Shown: in pieces, positions 24,262-33,153 of the stretch
How positions within the stretch are numbered: the stretch's first letter is position 1
Layout: each line of letters starts with the position of its first letter
NCBI RefSeq assembly: GCF_017114985.1
Contig: NZ_JABXKP010000097.1
Location: 30,140-94,139 of the forward strand
Direction of reading: 5' to 3'
Source of the DNA: Nostoc sp. JL33
GTDB taxonomy: Bacteria > Cyanobacteriota > Cyanobacteriia > Cyanobacteriales > Nostocaceae
Length of the DNA stretch: 64,000 nt
Position numbers and translations under genes: made by a program
Notes under the pieces: model-generated
What the model was told of the DNA's origin: nothing
Seen by the model: only the letters and a program-made list of their open reading frames with translations
Databases searched by the model: none

Positions 24262-27200
24262 ATGAACAACGGCAAACTCAGAATCTACGAACTAGCTAAA
24301 GAATTGAATTTGGATAGCAAAAAGCTATTATTAATTTGCGAAAAGCTCAAAATTGCAGTCAAAAGCCATACCAGTACAATCTCCGAATCCGATGCAGAAC
24401 GCATTCGTTTAGCGGTAAATAAACTAACAGCAAAGTCCTCGAAAATTAAAACAAACTCTGAAGATTGGGGCTATATGTTTATAGCTTCAGCAATTGATAG
24501 TTTTATCCGCCATCTTGAAGGTGAAACTGCCTTGAAATCATATCCTGAATTTAGGGAGCGGCGCGATCGCGCCAATGAGTTAATGTTGGAATGTGTCGGG
24601 AAAAAGCCTTCTCTATTTTATGTGCGTCGCAAGGGTGCAGCAAAAGAGCCTAGAGAAGAAATTTGGGATTTGACAATCGCAACAGACAGCGATGATTTTC
24701 AGTTACCCGCAAGACTTGAGAAGCTCAAGAAAACATTAGGATTTAGAGCGGCTGTACAAAAAGATGGACGCGGCGGTTTAAAAATACTTTCGGCTCAGTT
24801 GTTACAACTCTCACGAGGACACGCCGATAGTTATGCTGTACCTTGTCGCTTACGTTTGCTGTCTAATCATCAGCATCATCTCGATATTCCGCCAAAGATA
24901 TTGACACGCATCGCCGCCGCGCCAATCTGTGGCGATCATGTGCCTACAGAAGATCAGCTTAAAGCTTGGAAAGCCTTTTTGCAAATTGAAGAAAAAATTG
25001 CTAAAGCGCGTCAATTTTGCGTGCGTTACGTAAGTCATAACTATAACTTTAAAAGACGAATCAGTTTTGAAATTGATGTAGCCTCAGCCACCCTTGACGG
25101 CTTTTATCAAAATTCTCTCGATGTAGAAAACTTTTGGGAACGAGCAAGACGCACAAAAAACGAAGATTTGAAACTTTTTGAAACTGCTCCTATCGGCAAA
25201 AATTGGATTACCGGTCGTCAATTAGGGACTGTTGAAGAAGTTGATCCCAACCGTTGCATTATCAGTCTCAGACTAGAGCGCGACTTAGCTGAATATATGG
25301 CAGCAGAGCGTTATAAGTTACCAGATATAGGATTTTTGTGTTTTGAGGCAGTTGGTGATATTCAACAGATTCAGCGCAAGAAAAAAGCTTTGGATGATTT
25401 GAATAATGGTTACACTCAAAATCCATATTTAGGCAACTTTTTATTCGATGCTTCTCAGGCTAGACAAATCAAAACAACTATCGAACTTCAACCACAGAAT
25501 TTATTATTATCTTCTGCTAACCCTGGTCAGAAAGCAGCAGTAGAAAAGGTACTTGCCGCCAAGGATCTTGTTCTCATCCAAGGGCCACCAGGTACTGGAA
25601 AAACTACCGTAATTGCTGAGATTTGCTATCAAATTGCCCTTCGCGGTGGACGCACTCTAATTGCATCTCAAGCCAATTTAGCAGTAGATAATGCCCTAAG
25701 TCGATTAGTTCATAACCCAGTGATTCGGGCTGTACGCAAGGGGAGAGCCGAAAAAGTTGGGGAGGAAGGACAGCCATTTTTAGAAGACCAAGTGATTGGC
25801 AGATGGCTAGAAAATACAGCAAATGACTGCGAAAATAATCTTAATCAACGGCTCGAAAATATCCAAATTTTTAGTCAATTAGTGGCATTATCACAAAGAT
25901 TTACAGCCTACTTCCAAGCCGAGCAAGAATTCAATCAGCAACAAAATAAATTCCATAAAAATAAAGTAAAACTAGAGGAAAACTTTAAAACTCAAGAAAA
26001 ATCTTACAACGAAACCGTAGGAAAAAAGAACGAGGTTGAATCCTTACTTGCAGGTGTAGAAAACATCCTAAATACTGCACCAAATGTCAACTGGGAAGCT
26101 CCAGAAGTTACAGATTTTTTACCACTTCTTAAGCCCTATACAGAAGGCAACAGTTTAGTAGAAGAATTTTTAGCAAATGTTCGTAAAGCCATCAAATATA
26201 CTGATGAACTTGGCTTAGTGATACCGAAAGTTGGTGCTTTTGGTTTAGCAGTTTGGTTACGTGAAATAGCAACAGAAATTTCTGAATTTAAAACCGCTTT
26301 TACTTATGCTCAAGATGCAACTGAAGCTATGTCAGAAGTTGCAGTGCGGGTACAGGTTGTAAAACAGAATTTTGCCTCGTTAAATCAGCTACAACCAGAT
26401 TACCAGCAATATCTTGCCAAACTGCAAAATATCCAGCAAACAATCCAGATTTGGGAAAACCGCAAACGGGAAATAGATTATATTATCTCAGCAGTTAAAG
26501 AATGGAAATCTACAGCACCTTCTCATCTGTATCAAACTTTGAAAGATTGTCATCAATCAGGTTTACTACTAACAGAGAATTTGGTAGACTTACCACTAGG
26601 TTTATTGATGTTTGCTAACACATTAAAATTACCAATAGTACCAAAAAGTTACAATATTAATCTACCAGACTGGGAGTTATTGGCAAAGGCGATCGCTTAT
26701 GAGATAGACGGAGGTTTTACTGACAGGCGGGGTAAACAGCATAATTTTAGCTACTTTTTACAGCAAAATTTTAGTCAGATTCCAATGGTGCTATCAAAGA
26801 GCGATACCTACGGTGGGCAAAGCCTACGCACCCAATGGCAAGAAACCTATCAACAGTTTAACAATTATCAGCTACTCAACCCCAAACAGCGAAAATTACT
26901 AGTTGAGAATACCCAGGTTTTTTTAATTAGAATGCAACGAACTTATGGTGCATCATGGGAATGGAATAACATTGATGCTACTCTCACCCGGCTTACACAA
27001 GAATTGCTAGATACTATCCTTATAAACGCGCGTGAATGCGTTTTAAAAGTAAAAACTGAAACTGAACAACAGCTTCAGCATCTGCAACGACTATTAAATG
27101 ATCTTCAGAAAAATGAAATCAGCCAACAGCAAATATCTATTACTCAAGCTGAGGTAGAAAAAGCACAACAAGACGCTAATTTGCAACTTGGACAAGTTAT

Positions 27201-28761
27201 TAATATCTTACAAGAACTTAACCAACAGCCAAATATACCTGCTCAATTACGCATTATAAGTGAAAAATATCTCGCAACACAATCGAATATTTGGGAGCAG
27301 CCCCAAGAATTCTTAAAGCAAGTGAATCATTGCGAAACTTGCATCACTCAACTTGAAACCTTAATTTCGTCATTAGAACCTTTTGCTGTGTTGGGGATAA
27401 TTAAAAATTCTCTAAATGAGCATTTATTAAAACTAAAACAAGAAAGTGAAATTTACTTACAGGAGCTTCATAAATTACAAAATAATCTCCGCGAGATAGA
27501 ACAGAAATCACAACCACAGCCATCACAAAATTTAATATTAGAAAGAAGTTGGTGGTTGACAGAATGGCAAACAATACCGGATAATTTTAAACCAGAAAAT
27601 TCCGATGCTGACTTATTTAATATAGAGTTATTGCGCGGTCTTCATATTCAGTTTGGATTTTGGCAAAAGCAACTCGAAAAAGAAGAAAATTATCTCAATA
27701 AATATCAGAATTTTGTTCAAGATTGGATAGGAAAATTAAGAAATCCAACTGAAGGCGATCGCGATGATTTAAGACGGATTTATTTAGATAATGCTAACGT
27801 CGTCGGTATCACCTGTGTTCAAGCTGCAAATAAAGGTTTTTCTGAAGAATTCAAATCCTTTGATGTCGTCATCATTGATGAAGTTAGTAAGTGTACTCCA
27901 CCAGAGTTACTAATCCCAGCATTGAAAGGCAAAAAGTTAGTGATGGTAGGGGATCATCGACAATTACCACCAATGCTTGATACTAGCACTTTAGAAGAAG
28001 TCGCTCAAACAATTGGCAACACACGAGATGAACTAAAATTTTTAGAAGAATCACTATTTAAAAGTCAGTTTGAGTCTGCTGATGAAAGCATCAAACAAAT
28101 GCTAACTACACAATATCGAATGCATCCATTTATTATGGGAGCAATCAATCAGTTTTATGATGGTAAACTAGAATCTGGTATTTTGGAGCCGGATACAAAA
28201 CGCGCACATCATCTAGCAGGCGAAATCATCCAAGAATCTCAGCATCTTATTTGGGTAAAAACGCCTATCGAGAATCAATTTTTAGAGCAAAGAAATGGAA
28301 CTTCTTACTTTAATACTCCAGAAATTGATGCAATAGAACGTCTGTGTCAGCAGTTCGATAATATTTGGGTTTCTAAAGTTGCTAATGGTGAACCAAAAAA
28401 AGAAATTGCCGTAATTACATTTTATGGCGCTCAATTAAGGAAAATTGATGAGCGCTTGCAATCTGAACTCTTCCCTTCACTAGAAATTCGTACTGGTACA
28501 GTAGACCGATTTCAAGGTATGGAACGACCTGTTGTAATTGTTAGTATGGTTCGCAACAATAGTAAAGGGGATGTGGGTTTTGCGAAGAAACCAGAACGAG
28601 TTAACGTTGCATTTTCCCGCGCTCAAGAACTGCTGATAATTGTGGGTTGTCATAATTTATTTACCCATCAATCAGGTAAAGTCGGAAGTATGTATTCTGA
28701 AGTTTCAAATATTGTAAGTCTTCATGGAGGTTTCGTTGATGTTTCTCGCCTCTTCAGCTAA
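24262..28761 (+). CDS. SF1 helicase, DNA2/NAM7 (COG1112) type, with IF-2 N-terminal-like domain
   Basis: The product is 1499 residues from ATG 24262 (MNNGKLRIYELAKEL); a TTG at 24217 would add 15. Residues about 5-45 (LRIYELAKELNLDSKKLLLI...IAVKSHTSTI) match the IF-2 N-terminal domain. The helicase motifs are: Walker A GPPGTGKTT (about 441), Walker B IIDEVSKC (about 1206), GDHRQLPPML, TQYRMHP, GTVDRFQGMERPVVIVSMV and NVAFSRA. Between the Walker motifs sits a roughly 700-residue Gln/Glu/Lys-rich coiled-coil insertion. Upf1-like members unwind RNA or DNA. The C-terminal coding sequence overlaps a truncated copy of the downstream PLD gene, indicating a helicase-nuclease defence-type pair. Confidence 0.9.
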   Translation: MNNGKLRIYELAKELNLDSKKLLLICEKLKIAVKSHTSTISESDAERIRLAVNKLTAKSSKIKTNSEDWGYMFIASAIDSFIRHLEGETALKSYPEFRERRDRANELMLECVGKKPSLFYVRRKGAAKEPREEIWDLTIATDSDDFQLPARLEKLKKTLGFRAAVQKDGRGGLKILSAQLLQLSRGHADSYAVPCRLRLLSNHQHHLDIPPKILTRIAAAPICGDHVPTEDQLKAWKAFLQIEEKIAKARQFCVRYVSHNYNFKRRISFEIDVASATLDGFYQNSLDVENFWERARRTKNEDLKLFETAPIGKNWITGRQLGTVEEVDPNRCIISLRLERDLAEYMAAERYKLPDIGFLCFEAVGDIQQIQRKKKALDDLNNGYTQNPYLGNFLFDASQARQIKTTIELQPQNLLLSSANPGQKAAVEKVLAAKDLVLIQGPPGTGKTTVIAEICYQIALRGGRTLIASQANLAVDNALSRLVHNPVIRAVRKGRAEKVGEEGQPFLEDQVIGRWLENTANDCENNLNQRLENIQIFSQLVALSQRFTAYFQAEQEFNQQQNKFHKNKVKLEENFKTQEKSYNETVGKKNEVESLLAGVENILNTAPNVNWEAPEVTDFLPLLKPYTEGNSLVEEFLANVRKAIKYTDELGLVIPKVGAFGLAVWLREIATEISEFKTAFTYAQDATEAMSEVAVRVQVVKQNFASLNQLQPDYQQYLAKLQNIQQTIQIWENRKREIDYIISAVKEWKSTAPSHLYQTLKDCHQSGLLLTENLVDLPLGLLMFANTLKLPIVPKSYNINLPDWELLAKAIAYEIDGGFTDRRGKQHNFSYFLQQNFSQIPMVLSKSDTYGGQSLRTQWQETYQQFNNYQLLNPKQRKLLVENTQVFLIRMQRTYGASWEWNNIDATLTRLTQELLDTILINARECVLKVKTETEQQLQHLQRLLNDLQKNEISQQQISITQAEVEKAQQDANLQLGQVINILQELNQQPNIPAQLRIISEKYLATQSNIWEQPQEFLKQVNHCETCITQLETLISSLEPFAVLGIIKNSLNEHLLKLKQESEIYLQELHKLQNNLREIEQKSQPQPSQNLILERSWWLTEWQTIPDNFKPENSDADLFNIELLRGLHIQFGFWQKQLEKEENYLNKYQNFVQDWIGKLRNPTEGDRDDLRRIYLDNANVVGITCVQAANKGFSEEFKSFDVVIIDEVSKCTPPELLIPALKGKKLVMVGDHRQLPPMLDTSTLEEVAQTIGNTRDELKFLEESLFKSQFESADESIKQMLTTQYRMHPFIMGAINQFYDGKLESGILEPDTKRAHHLAGEIIQESQHLIWVKTPIENQFLEQRNGTSYFNTPEIDAIERLCQQFDNIWVSKVANGEPKKEIAVITFYGAQLRKIDERLQSELFPSLEIRTGTVDRFQGMERPVVIVSMVRNNSKGDVGFAKKPERVNVAFSRAQELLIIVGCHNLFTHQSGKVGSMYSEVSNIVSLHGGFVDVSRLFS
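26801..26829 (+). repeat. Dispersed Nostoc repeat inside the helicase gene
   Basis: GCGATACCTACGGTGGGCAA continuing AGCCTACGC is a variant of the repeat found at 17433-17460. It encodes SDTYGGQSLRT in the coiled-coil insertion and keeps the frame. Confidence 0.65.
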
Positions 28762-28840
28762 ACCTATTGATGACAATCTCAAGAATTATGTAACTGAAAT
28801 CTTGCACCAGTTCCAACAACCGCCTCAGAATTCATTCTGA
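28739..28840 (+). pseudogene. PLD-family gene, truncated 5' copy (33 codons)
   Basis: The ATG at 28739, with GGAGG eight bases before it, lies inside the last codons of the helicase and opens a frame MFLASSAKPIDDNLKNY that matches the start of the intact PLD protein at 31133 (MFLASSPKPIDENLKK). It ends after 33 codons at TGA 28838-28840. The overlap and the ribosome binding site show that helicase and PLD were translationally coupled. This copy lost the remaining about 577 codons. Confidence 0.8.
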
Positions 28841-29233
28841 AGCTAATAGCTAAAGTTTTCTAAAGAAGACTGAGGAGTGGAGTTGAGCTATCAGCCCAGG
28901 ATGTTAAGAAATATATCATTAATTAGTATAGTTCTTTACTTAGACAACGATCAAGCTCTATTCTTTTTAACTATCATTATCATACAATTTTTATACAATT
29001 TTTTGACAGCTTATAATATCAGCACCATACCAGAAAATGTTACTTATGTAACCCTAAATACAGCATCATCTGGTATAGAAACTATGTAGACAATCGTGTA
29101 GAAACAAGGGTGAGCTATCAAACCCGAATGACCCCACGGCAGAAACAACGTATCGGGATACTGACAATCCCGAACTTTCCTAGAATTATCTTTTGAGACT
29201 CAGCAATAGATGAATAGTAAATAAAAACATCCT
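28841..29233. other. 390-bp gap, no supportable gene
   Basis: AT-rich. A 70-codon GTG frame at 28877-29089 has a hydrophobic run but no family resemblance and I do not accept it as a gene. TGAGCTATCARNCCNRRATG occurs twice (near 28883 and 29110), a weak duplication. Confidence 0.4.
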
Positions 29234-29950
29234 ATGTTAGAAAATAGAATCAATAGAAGAACTATTCTTCACGGTGCTATCACCTTGACAGGAACATTGG
29301 CAGCTGTCCAACTTGCCTCCGCCAAGAAAGCACAGGCGCAGTCTACTTCATTAAGTCAACGTAAAGGGATTTTGTTAGCGGTAGATTTACAAAATCGCTT
29401 TTTGATCACACCTGAATGTGAAGCGGTTGTGTCAAAGGTAGTTAATAATGCTAGTAAGTTTCATCAGGTTTGGGCAACTCGCTTTTTTAACCGGAATCCT
29501 AACTTTTCACGTCAACTCAACTGGAACGAGATGGTGTCTGGACAGGAAACAGAGCTTTCTAAAACCTTAATTCCGGTTGTCAGCAAAACGTTTGATAAGC
29601 CTTCATATTCTCCAATTTCACCTACCTTGCTCCAAGTAAATATTATATCCCGGTTTCTTTTTTCTCATGCTCATGCTCCTACTTCTTTTGTGATGTCATC
29701 TACCCTGCTCCAAGCACTGCAAAATAATGCTATTACTACAGTCGCAGTGTGTGGAGTTGATACAGACGCTTGTGTGATGGCTACAGCTTTAGGACTCTTT
29801 GATGCTGGATTTGAGACGTTCGTAGTATCAGATGGCTGTGCTTCTAGTGGTGGGCAGGAATATCATGAAGCGGCGATTAAGATATTGAAACGCAATATTG
29901 GAGAGAAATATGTGATTTCTTTTAGCGAATTAGCTGCAATGTTGTCTTAG
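29234..29950 (+). CDS. Isochorismatase-like cysteine hydrolase with Tat-type signal
   Basis: The 238-residue protein starts with NRINRRTILHGAITLTGTLA and ends its signal near KKAQAQS, a twin-arginine-like export signal with an AxA cleavage site. The mature part is an isochorismatase-fold hydrolase with the catalytic triad Asp51 (LLAVDLQNRF), Lys122 (FDKPSYSP) and Cys180 (GVDTDACVMAT), the nucleophile. Family members hydrolyse amides such as nicotinamide or carbamoyl compounds, or isochorismate. An exported version is uncommon. It sits inside the split helicase-PLD locus, probably by insertion, and has no evident tie to it. Confidence 0.85.
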   Translation: MLENRINRRTILHGAITLTGTLAAVQLASAKKAQAQSTSLSQRKGILLAVDLQNRFLITPECEAVVSKVVNNASKFHQVWATRFFNRNPNFSRQLNWNEMVSGQETELSKTLIPVVSKTFDKPSYSPISPTLLQVNIISRFLFSHAHAPTSFVMSSTLLQALQNNAITTVAVCGVDTDACVMATALGLFDAGFETFVVSDGCASSGGQEYHEAAIKILKRNIGEKYVISFSELAAMLS

Positions 29951-30060
29951 TGTATAAGAGGGTGTTTGAAAAGTTATGAGTGGTAAAAGTTTATGCTAAA
30001 CGCTTCACCATGATGCAAATCATAGCAAGATAGATACTCGAATTATTTGAAAAGTGGTTT
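29951..30060 (-). pseudogene. IS5-like transposase 3' remnant
   Basis: On the minus strand, 29994-30050 reads FSNNSSIYLAMICIMVKRLA and a stop, the typical ending of IS5-family transposases. The stretch beyond it ends in GAGGGTGTTTGAAAAGTTAT (29959-29978), which looks like an insertion-sequence end. The rest of the element is missing. Confidence 0.6.
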
Positions 30061-30205
30061 TGTTGTTAATTAAAGGCTTAGGTGAGAAACAGCAAATATC
30101 AAAGGTGAGAAAAAGTAATTTTTAAGCTCTTAGAAAGAAGTTACAATTAAGAAACTGCCCTCCAAAACTGATTATTTCTCATTTAGAAACAGACTGGAGA
30201 CTTTT

Positions 30206-30829
30206 ATGACCCCAGCAGCGATGTCTGACGACAAGCCGCAAAGCGTCTACGCTACACCCACAAAAGAATCACCCCTTTTGTTTGAAGGACTGACTTGGAG
30301 AGAATTCAAAGCAGTTGAGCAGTTATTAGACCGTCCAGGATATCGGCTGTCTTTCCTGGATGGTGTTTTGGAGATCCGAAGAATGCCTGGAGAACCCCAC
30401 GAAACTGTTAAGAAGAGAATTGCCGCATTGTTAGAATTTTACCTGCTCATAGCAGGGTTTGACTTTACTCCAACTGGGTCAATGGCCTTAGAAAGTGAAT
30501 CGGGTGCTGTCAAGCGAGAGGCAGATGAATCTTATAAACTTGCCCCTGGTCGAGTGCGTCCCGATTTGGCGATCGAGGTGGTGTTTACCAGTGGCGGTAT
30601 CAACAAACTGGAGGCATACAAGCGGCTGTTGATTCCAGAAGTGTGGTTCTGGGAAGATGGAGTGTTAGAAGTTTATCACCTGCAAAAAGAAGGCAACGCA
30701 CTTCACTATGAAAGGGTTTCTAGTAGTGAGGAGGTAAAAGGAATCGATCTGGATTTATTGTTGCGCTGCATTAATATGGTGAATCATGTTGATGCTATCA
30801 AGACTTTTCAGCAGGCGCTTCAGAAATAG
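30206..30829 (+). CDS. Uma2 family (DUF820) PD-(D/E)XK nuclease-like protein
   Basis: This is a 207-residue protein of the Uma2 group, very numerous in filamentous cyanobacteria. It has the family's front FEGLTWREFKAVEQLL...YRLSFLDGVLEIR and the PD-(D/E)XK-like core RVRPDLAIEVVFTSGGINKLEAYKRL followed by IPEVWFWEDG. DNA cleavage has been proposed for the family but the real role is unknown. The first codons (30218-30253) contain GCGATGTCTGACGACAAGCC, similar to a dispersed Nostoc repeat, so the N-terminus may be repeat-derived. It lies within the split helicase-PLD locus. Confidence 0.85.
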   Translation: MTPAAMSDDKPQSVYATPTKESPLLFEGLTWREFKAVEQLLDRPGYRLSFLDGVLEIRRMPGEPHETVKKRIAALLEFYLLIAGFDFTPTGSMALESESGAVKREADESYKLAPGRVRPDLAIEVVFTSGGINKLEAYKRLLIPEVWFWEDGVLEVYHLQKEGNALHYERVSSSEEVKGIDLDLLLRCINMVNHVDAIKTFQQALQK

Positions 30830-31132
30830 CTGGCGATTTCTGCTAAACCTATTAATAATAATCTCAAAAATTTGACTGGGTTATAGGAATAGCTTCAGGA
30901 TACGATTTCTTCTTTCCGTGGTCAAATATTGAGGCTGCAACTATTGCAAATCCAGACCATGACATAACAGAATTCGGAAGTCGTGCTGAAAAGTAGCAAA
31001 ACTTAATAATATCTCAAGAATAGCCCCATCAAAAGCCGCACTAACATAAACCTTAGAGGAAGTTTTTCAAGAGATTAACAGTACAAATACAGAACTACAT
31101 TCAAATCGTGCGTCTACATGGAGGTTTCGTTG
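30830..31132 (+). pseudogene. Remnants: PLD start (third copy), unknown gene tail, helicase tail
   Basis: Positions 30833-30880 read AISAKPINNNLKNLTG, a third copy of the PLD N-terminus. They run on as GIASGYDFFFPWSNIE...RAEK (stop near 31000), the C-terminal end of an unrecognised protein. Positions 31084-31150 read QIVRLHGGFVDVSRLFS and a stop, nearly identical to the helicase C-terminus (IVSLHGGFVDVSRLFS). So the last codons of a second helicase gene directly precede the intact PLD gene, while its body is gone. Confidence 0.75.
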
Positions 31133-32965
31133 ATGTTTCTCGCCTCTTCTCCTAAACCAATTGATGAAAATCTCAAAAAACTGGTAGACGAAATAGAAGC
31201 GCAAAGTCTTAGTTTATCAGTTTTAGCAGCGCGTCAATTTCGTTATAGTTTGCGTCAAACTCCTGTAGAAGTAAATATCAAGGAACCCCGTCAGTTTAAC
31301 GTACTTGAAGAATTTATTATCCGCGCCGCTATTGAATTTGAACCTCCGCCAACAGAGGATGAATTAGCCTCTGTACTTGGGCTTGATTCTATATTTATTA
31401 AAACTACTACTGCAACTCTTCGGACATTACAAACTCTATCAGCAACATCGCCACTAACAGTTACTCCTGAAGGCCGCTCATTTTATGAAAAAGGGTCTGT
31501 ACCACAGCCGCCATATCCTATACAAATTTATGCTATTACAGACCCTTTAAGCGACAATATAACCTTTCAATCTGAATCCTTAAATGAGACAACGATAACC
31601 TTACCTGACTTGGCAGACTTTATCACTATTGATCATACAATTGCTGATATTGCTTCCTTACCCCTTGAGGAAATCCAAAAAAGTATTCAAGCTTCAGGTT
31701 TAGCACTTCATGCCCCAGAAGATGGGAAAATCGTCACTTCCTATAGGGTACTAGCTTCGACTAAAAAATTTTGGAGAAAGATATCGCTTTTCATTATCTT
31801 CGATGCACTTGAAGATAAGTTGAGCATCCAAATAAGAAATGGAAAGCAAATTTTAGAGTCAGCATCAAACTTGTTGGAAGTGCTACACGCTGAAGGTAAA
31901 ATATCTTTGCAAGCATTATGTAAAGTGTCAACAGAAACTATCAATTTTGAACGTGAAGCCATTCTCAAGCAAAAAAATACTGAAGTAGAAGCTAGACTCG
32001 AAAAAATTCGCCAAAAGGCGCTAGAAAATGCTACAAAAACCAGTCAAAAAGTAGATAATTCTACAGTATTAGGTGAAGCTGTACAGTTACGCGATGGGCA
32101 AATTAGCCTAGCTTTTTCAGAAGTTTTAAATTCGGCTAAAAGTCAGATTCTAATCTATTCTCCTTGGGTTAATCAGGCAGTTGTCAACGAAAAATTTCTA
32201 ACTCTGTTACAGAAATTAGCTAATCGCAGAGTTTGGATTTTAATTGGACATGGAATTTCGCGGCGAGAAGAAGATGAAGATAAACCAATTCCACCAGAAG
32301 TACAGAAAAAACTTCGAGCGATAAAAACACCTGATGGTTTAGCATCTGTACAGGTTTTTTGGTTAGGAGATTCTCATGTTAAAGAAGTAATAGTTGATAA
32401 ACAAATCCATCTTTGCGGATCTCATAACTGGTTATCCTATCGCGGCGATTACCTACCACGAGGTGAGTCAGTTTATAAAGTTACAATACCACATCAAGTC
32501 CAGGAAGCTTATCAATTTCTCGCTAATCGCTTCCAAAATCGCGCTGAAAAATTATGGAAAAATTCTCTAGAAAACCGCAATTCTCAACTTGCTATAGAGT
32601 CTTTATGTGTGTGGGGTGCGCTAGGTATGGAAGATATTGCACTCAAAGAGATACAGAAAAATAATTGGTTTGAACTTCTGCCTGTATGGTTGAATGTAGC
32701 ACTACAGGGATTAAAATCGAAAAATTTATCAAGTGATTCAGAAAGTTTTAAAACTGCACTTTTTTTGCTGAGTCAAGTTTCTATTGAAGAAGCTTTTATT
32801 GAGCAATTGCAACAGGGATGGCGGAAAGTTATAGGCGCGATCGCTACTAATAATCCTAAAACTGCTTTAAACTTACTCAGTGATGAAGTATGGGCGCAGT
32901 TTCTACGTCTCAATATTGCCCAAGAGAGTGATTCACCCAATGATTTTATTCTCTCCCGTGATTAA
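31133..32965 (+). CDS. Phospholipase D family (HKD) nuclease-like protein
   Basis: The product is 610 residues from ATG 31133 (MFLASSPKPIDENL), which has GGAGG eight bases upstream; the earlier in-frame ATG at 31118 overlaps that site. The PLD domain spans roughly residues 320-470: ILIYSPWVNQAVVNEKF, RRVWILIGHG and the single HxKx4D motif His415-Val-Lys417...Asp422 followed by GSHNW. One HKD per chain implies a dimeric active site, as in Nuc/BfiI-type nucleases. The N-terminal part is winged-helix-like; residues 280-310 form a short coiled coil; the C-terminal 130 residues are helical. It is the natural partner of the helicase at 24262. Confidence 0.87.
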   Translation: MFLASSPKPIDENLKKLVDEIEAQSLSLSVLAARQFRYSLRQTPVEVNIKEPRQFNVLEEFIIRAAIEFEPPPTEDELASVLGLDSIFIKTTTATLRTLQTLSATSPLTVTPEGRSFYEKGSVPQPPYPIQIYAITDPLSDNITFQSESLNETTITLPDLADFITIDHTIADIASLPLEEIQKSIQASGLALHAPEDGKIVTSYRVLASTKKFWRKISLFIIFDALEDKLSIQIRNGKQILESASNLLEVLHAEGKISLQALCKVSTETINFEREAILKQKNTEVEARLEKIRQKALENATKTSQKVDNSTVLGEAVQLRDGQISLAFSEVLNSAKSQILIYSPWVNQAVVNEKFLTLLQKLANRRVWILIGHGISRREEDEDKPIPPEVQKKLRAIKTPDGLASVQVFWLGDSHVKEVIVDKQIHLCGSHNWLSYRGDYLPRGESVYKVTIPHQVQEAYQFLANRFQNRAEKLWKNSLENRNSQLAIESLCVWGALGMEDIALKEIQKNNWFELLPVWLNVALQGLKSKNLSSDSESFKTALFLLSQVSIEEAFIEQLQQGWRKVIGAIATNNPKTALNLLSDEVWAQFLRLNIAQESDSPNDFILSRD

Positions 32966-33153
32966 CACATATTAAAATATTTTTCATACTTCAATAGTAA
33001 TGATTTTTCGGAAGACAGCCCAGAAATCTGTCGTCCTGATTTCGCGTGAGTTGGCAATTAAATGATTCTTAAGCTTTGATTAACTTAAAGATAGATCCAG
33101 AAATTCGTCTTATTCGATACAATTTATAGGCAGAGAGAGCCGAGGAGAACAAG

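Noticed and set aside
28877..29089. 70-codon frame with hydrophobic centre after the helicase
   Set aside because: GTG start without ribosome binding site, isoleucine-rich by AT bias, and no family resemblance; likely chance.
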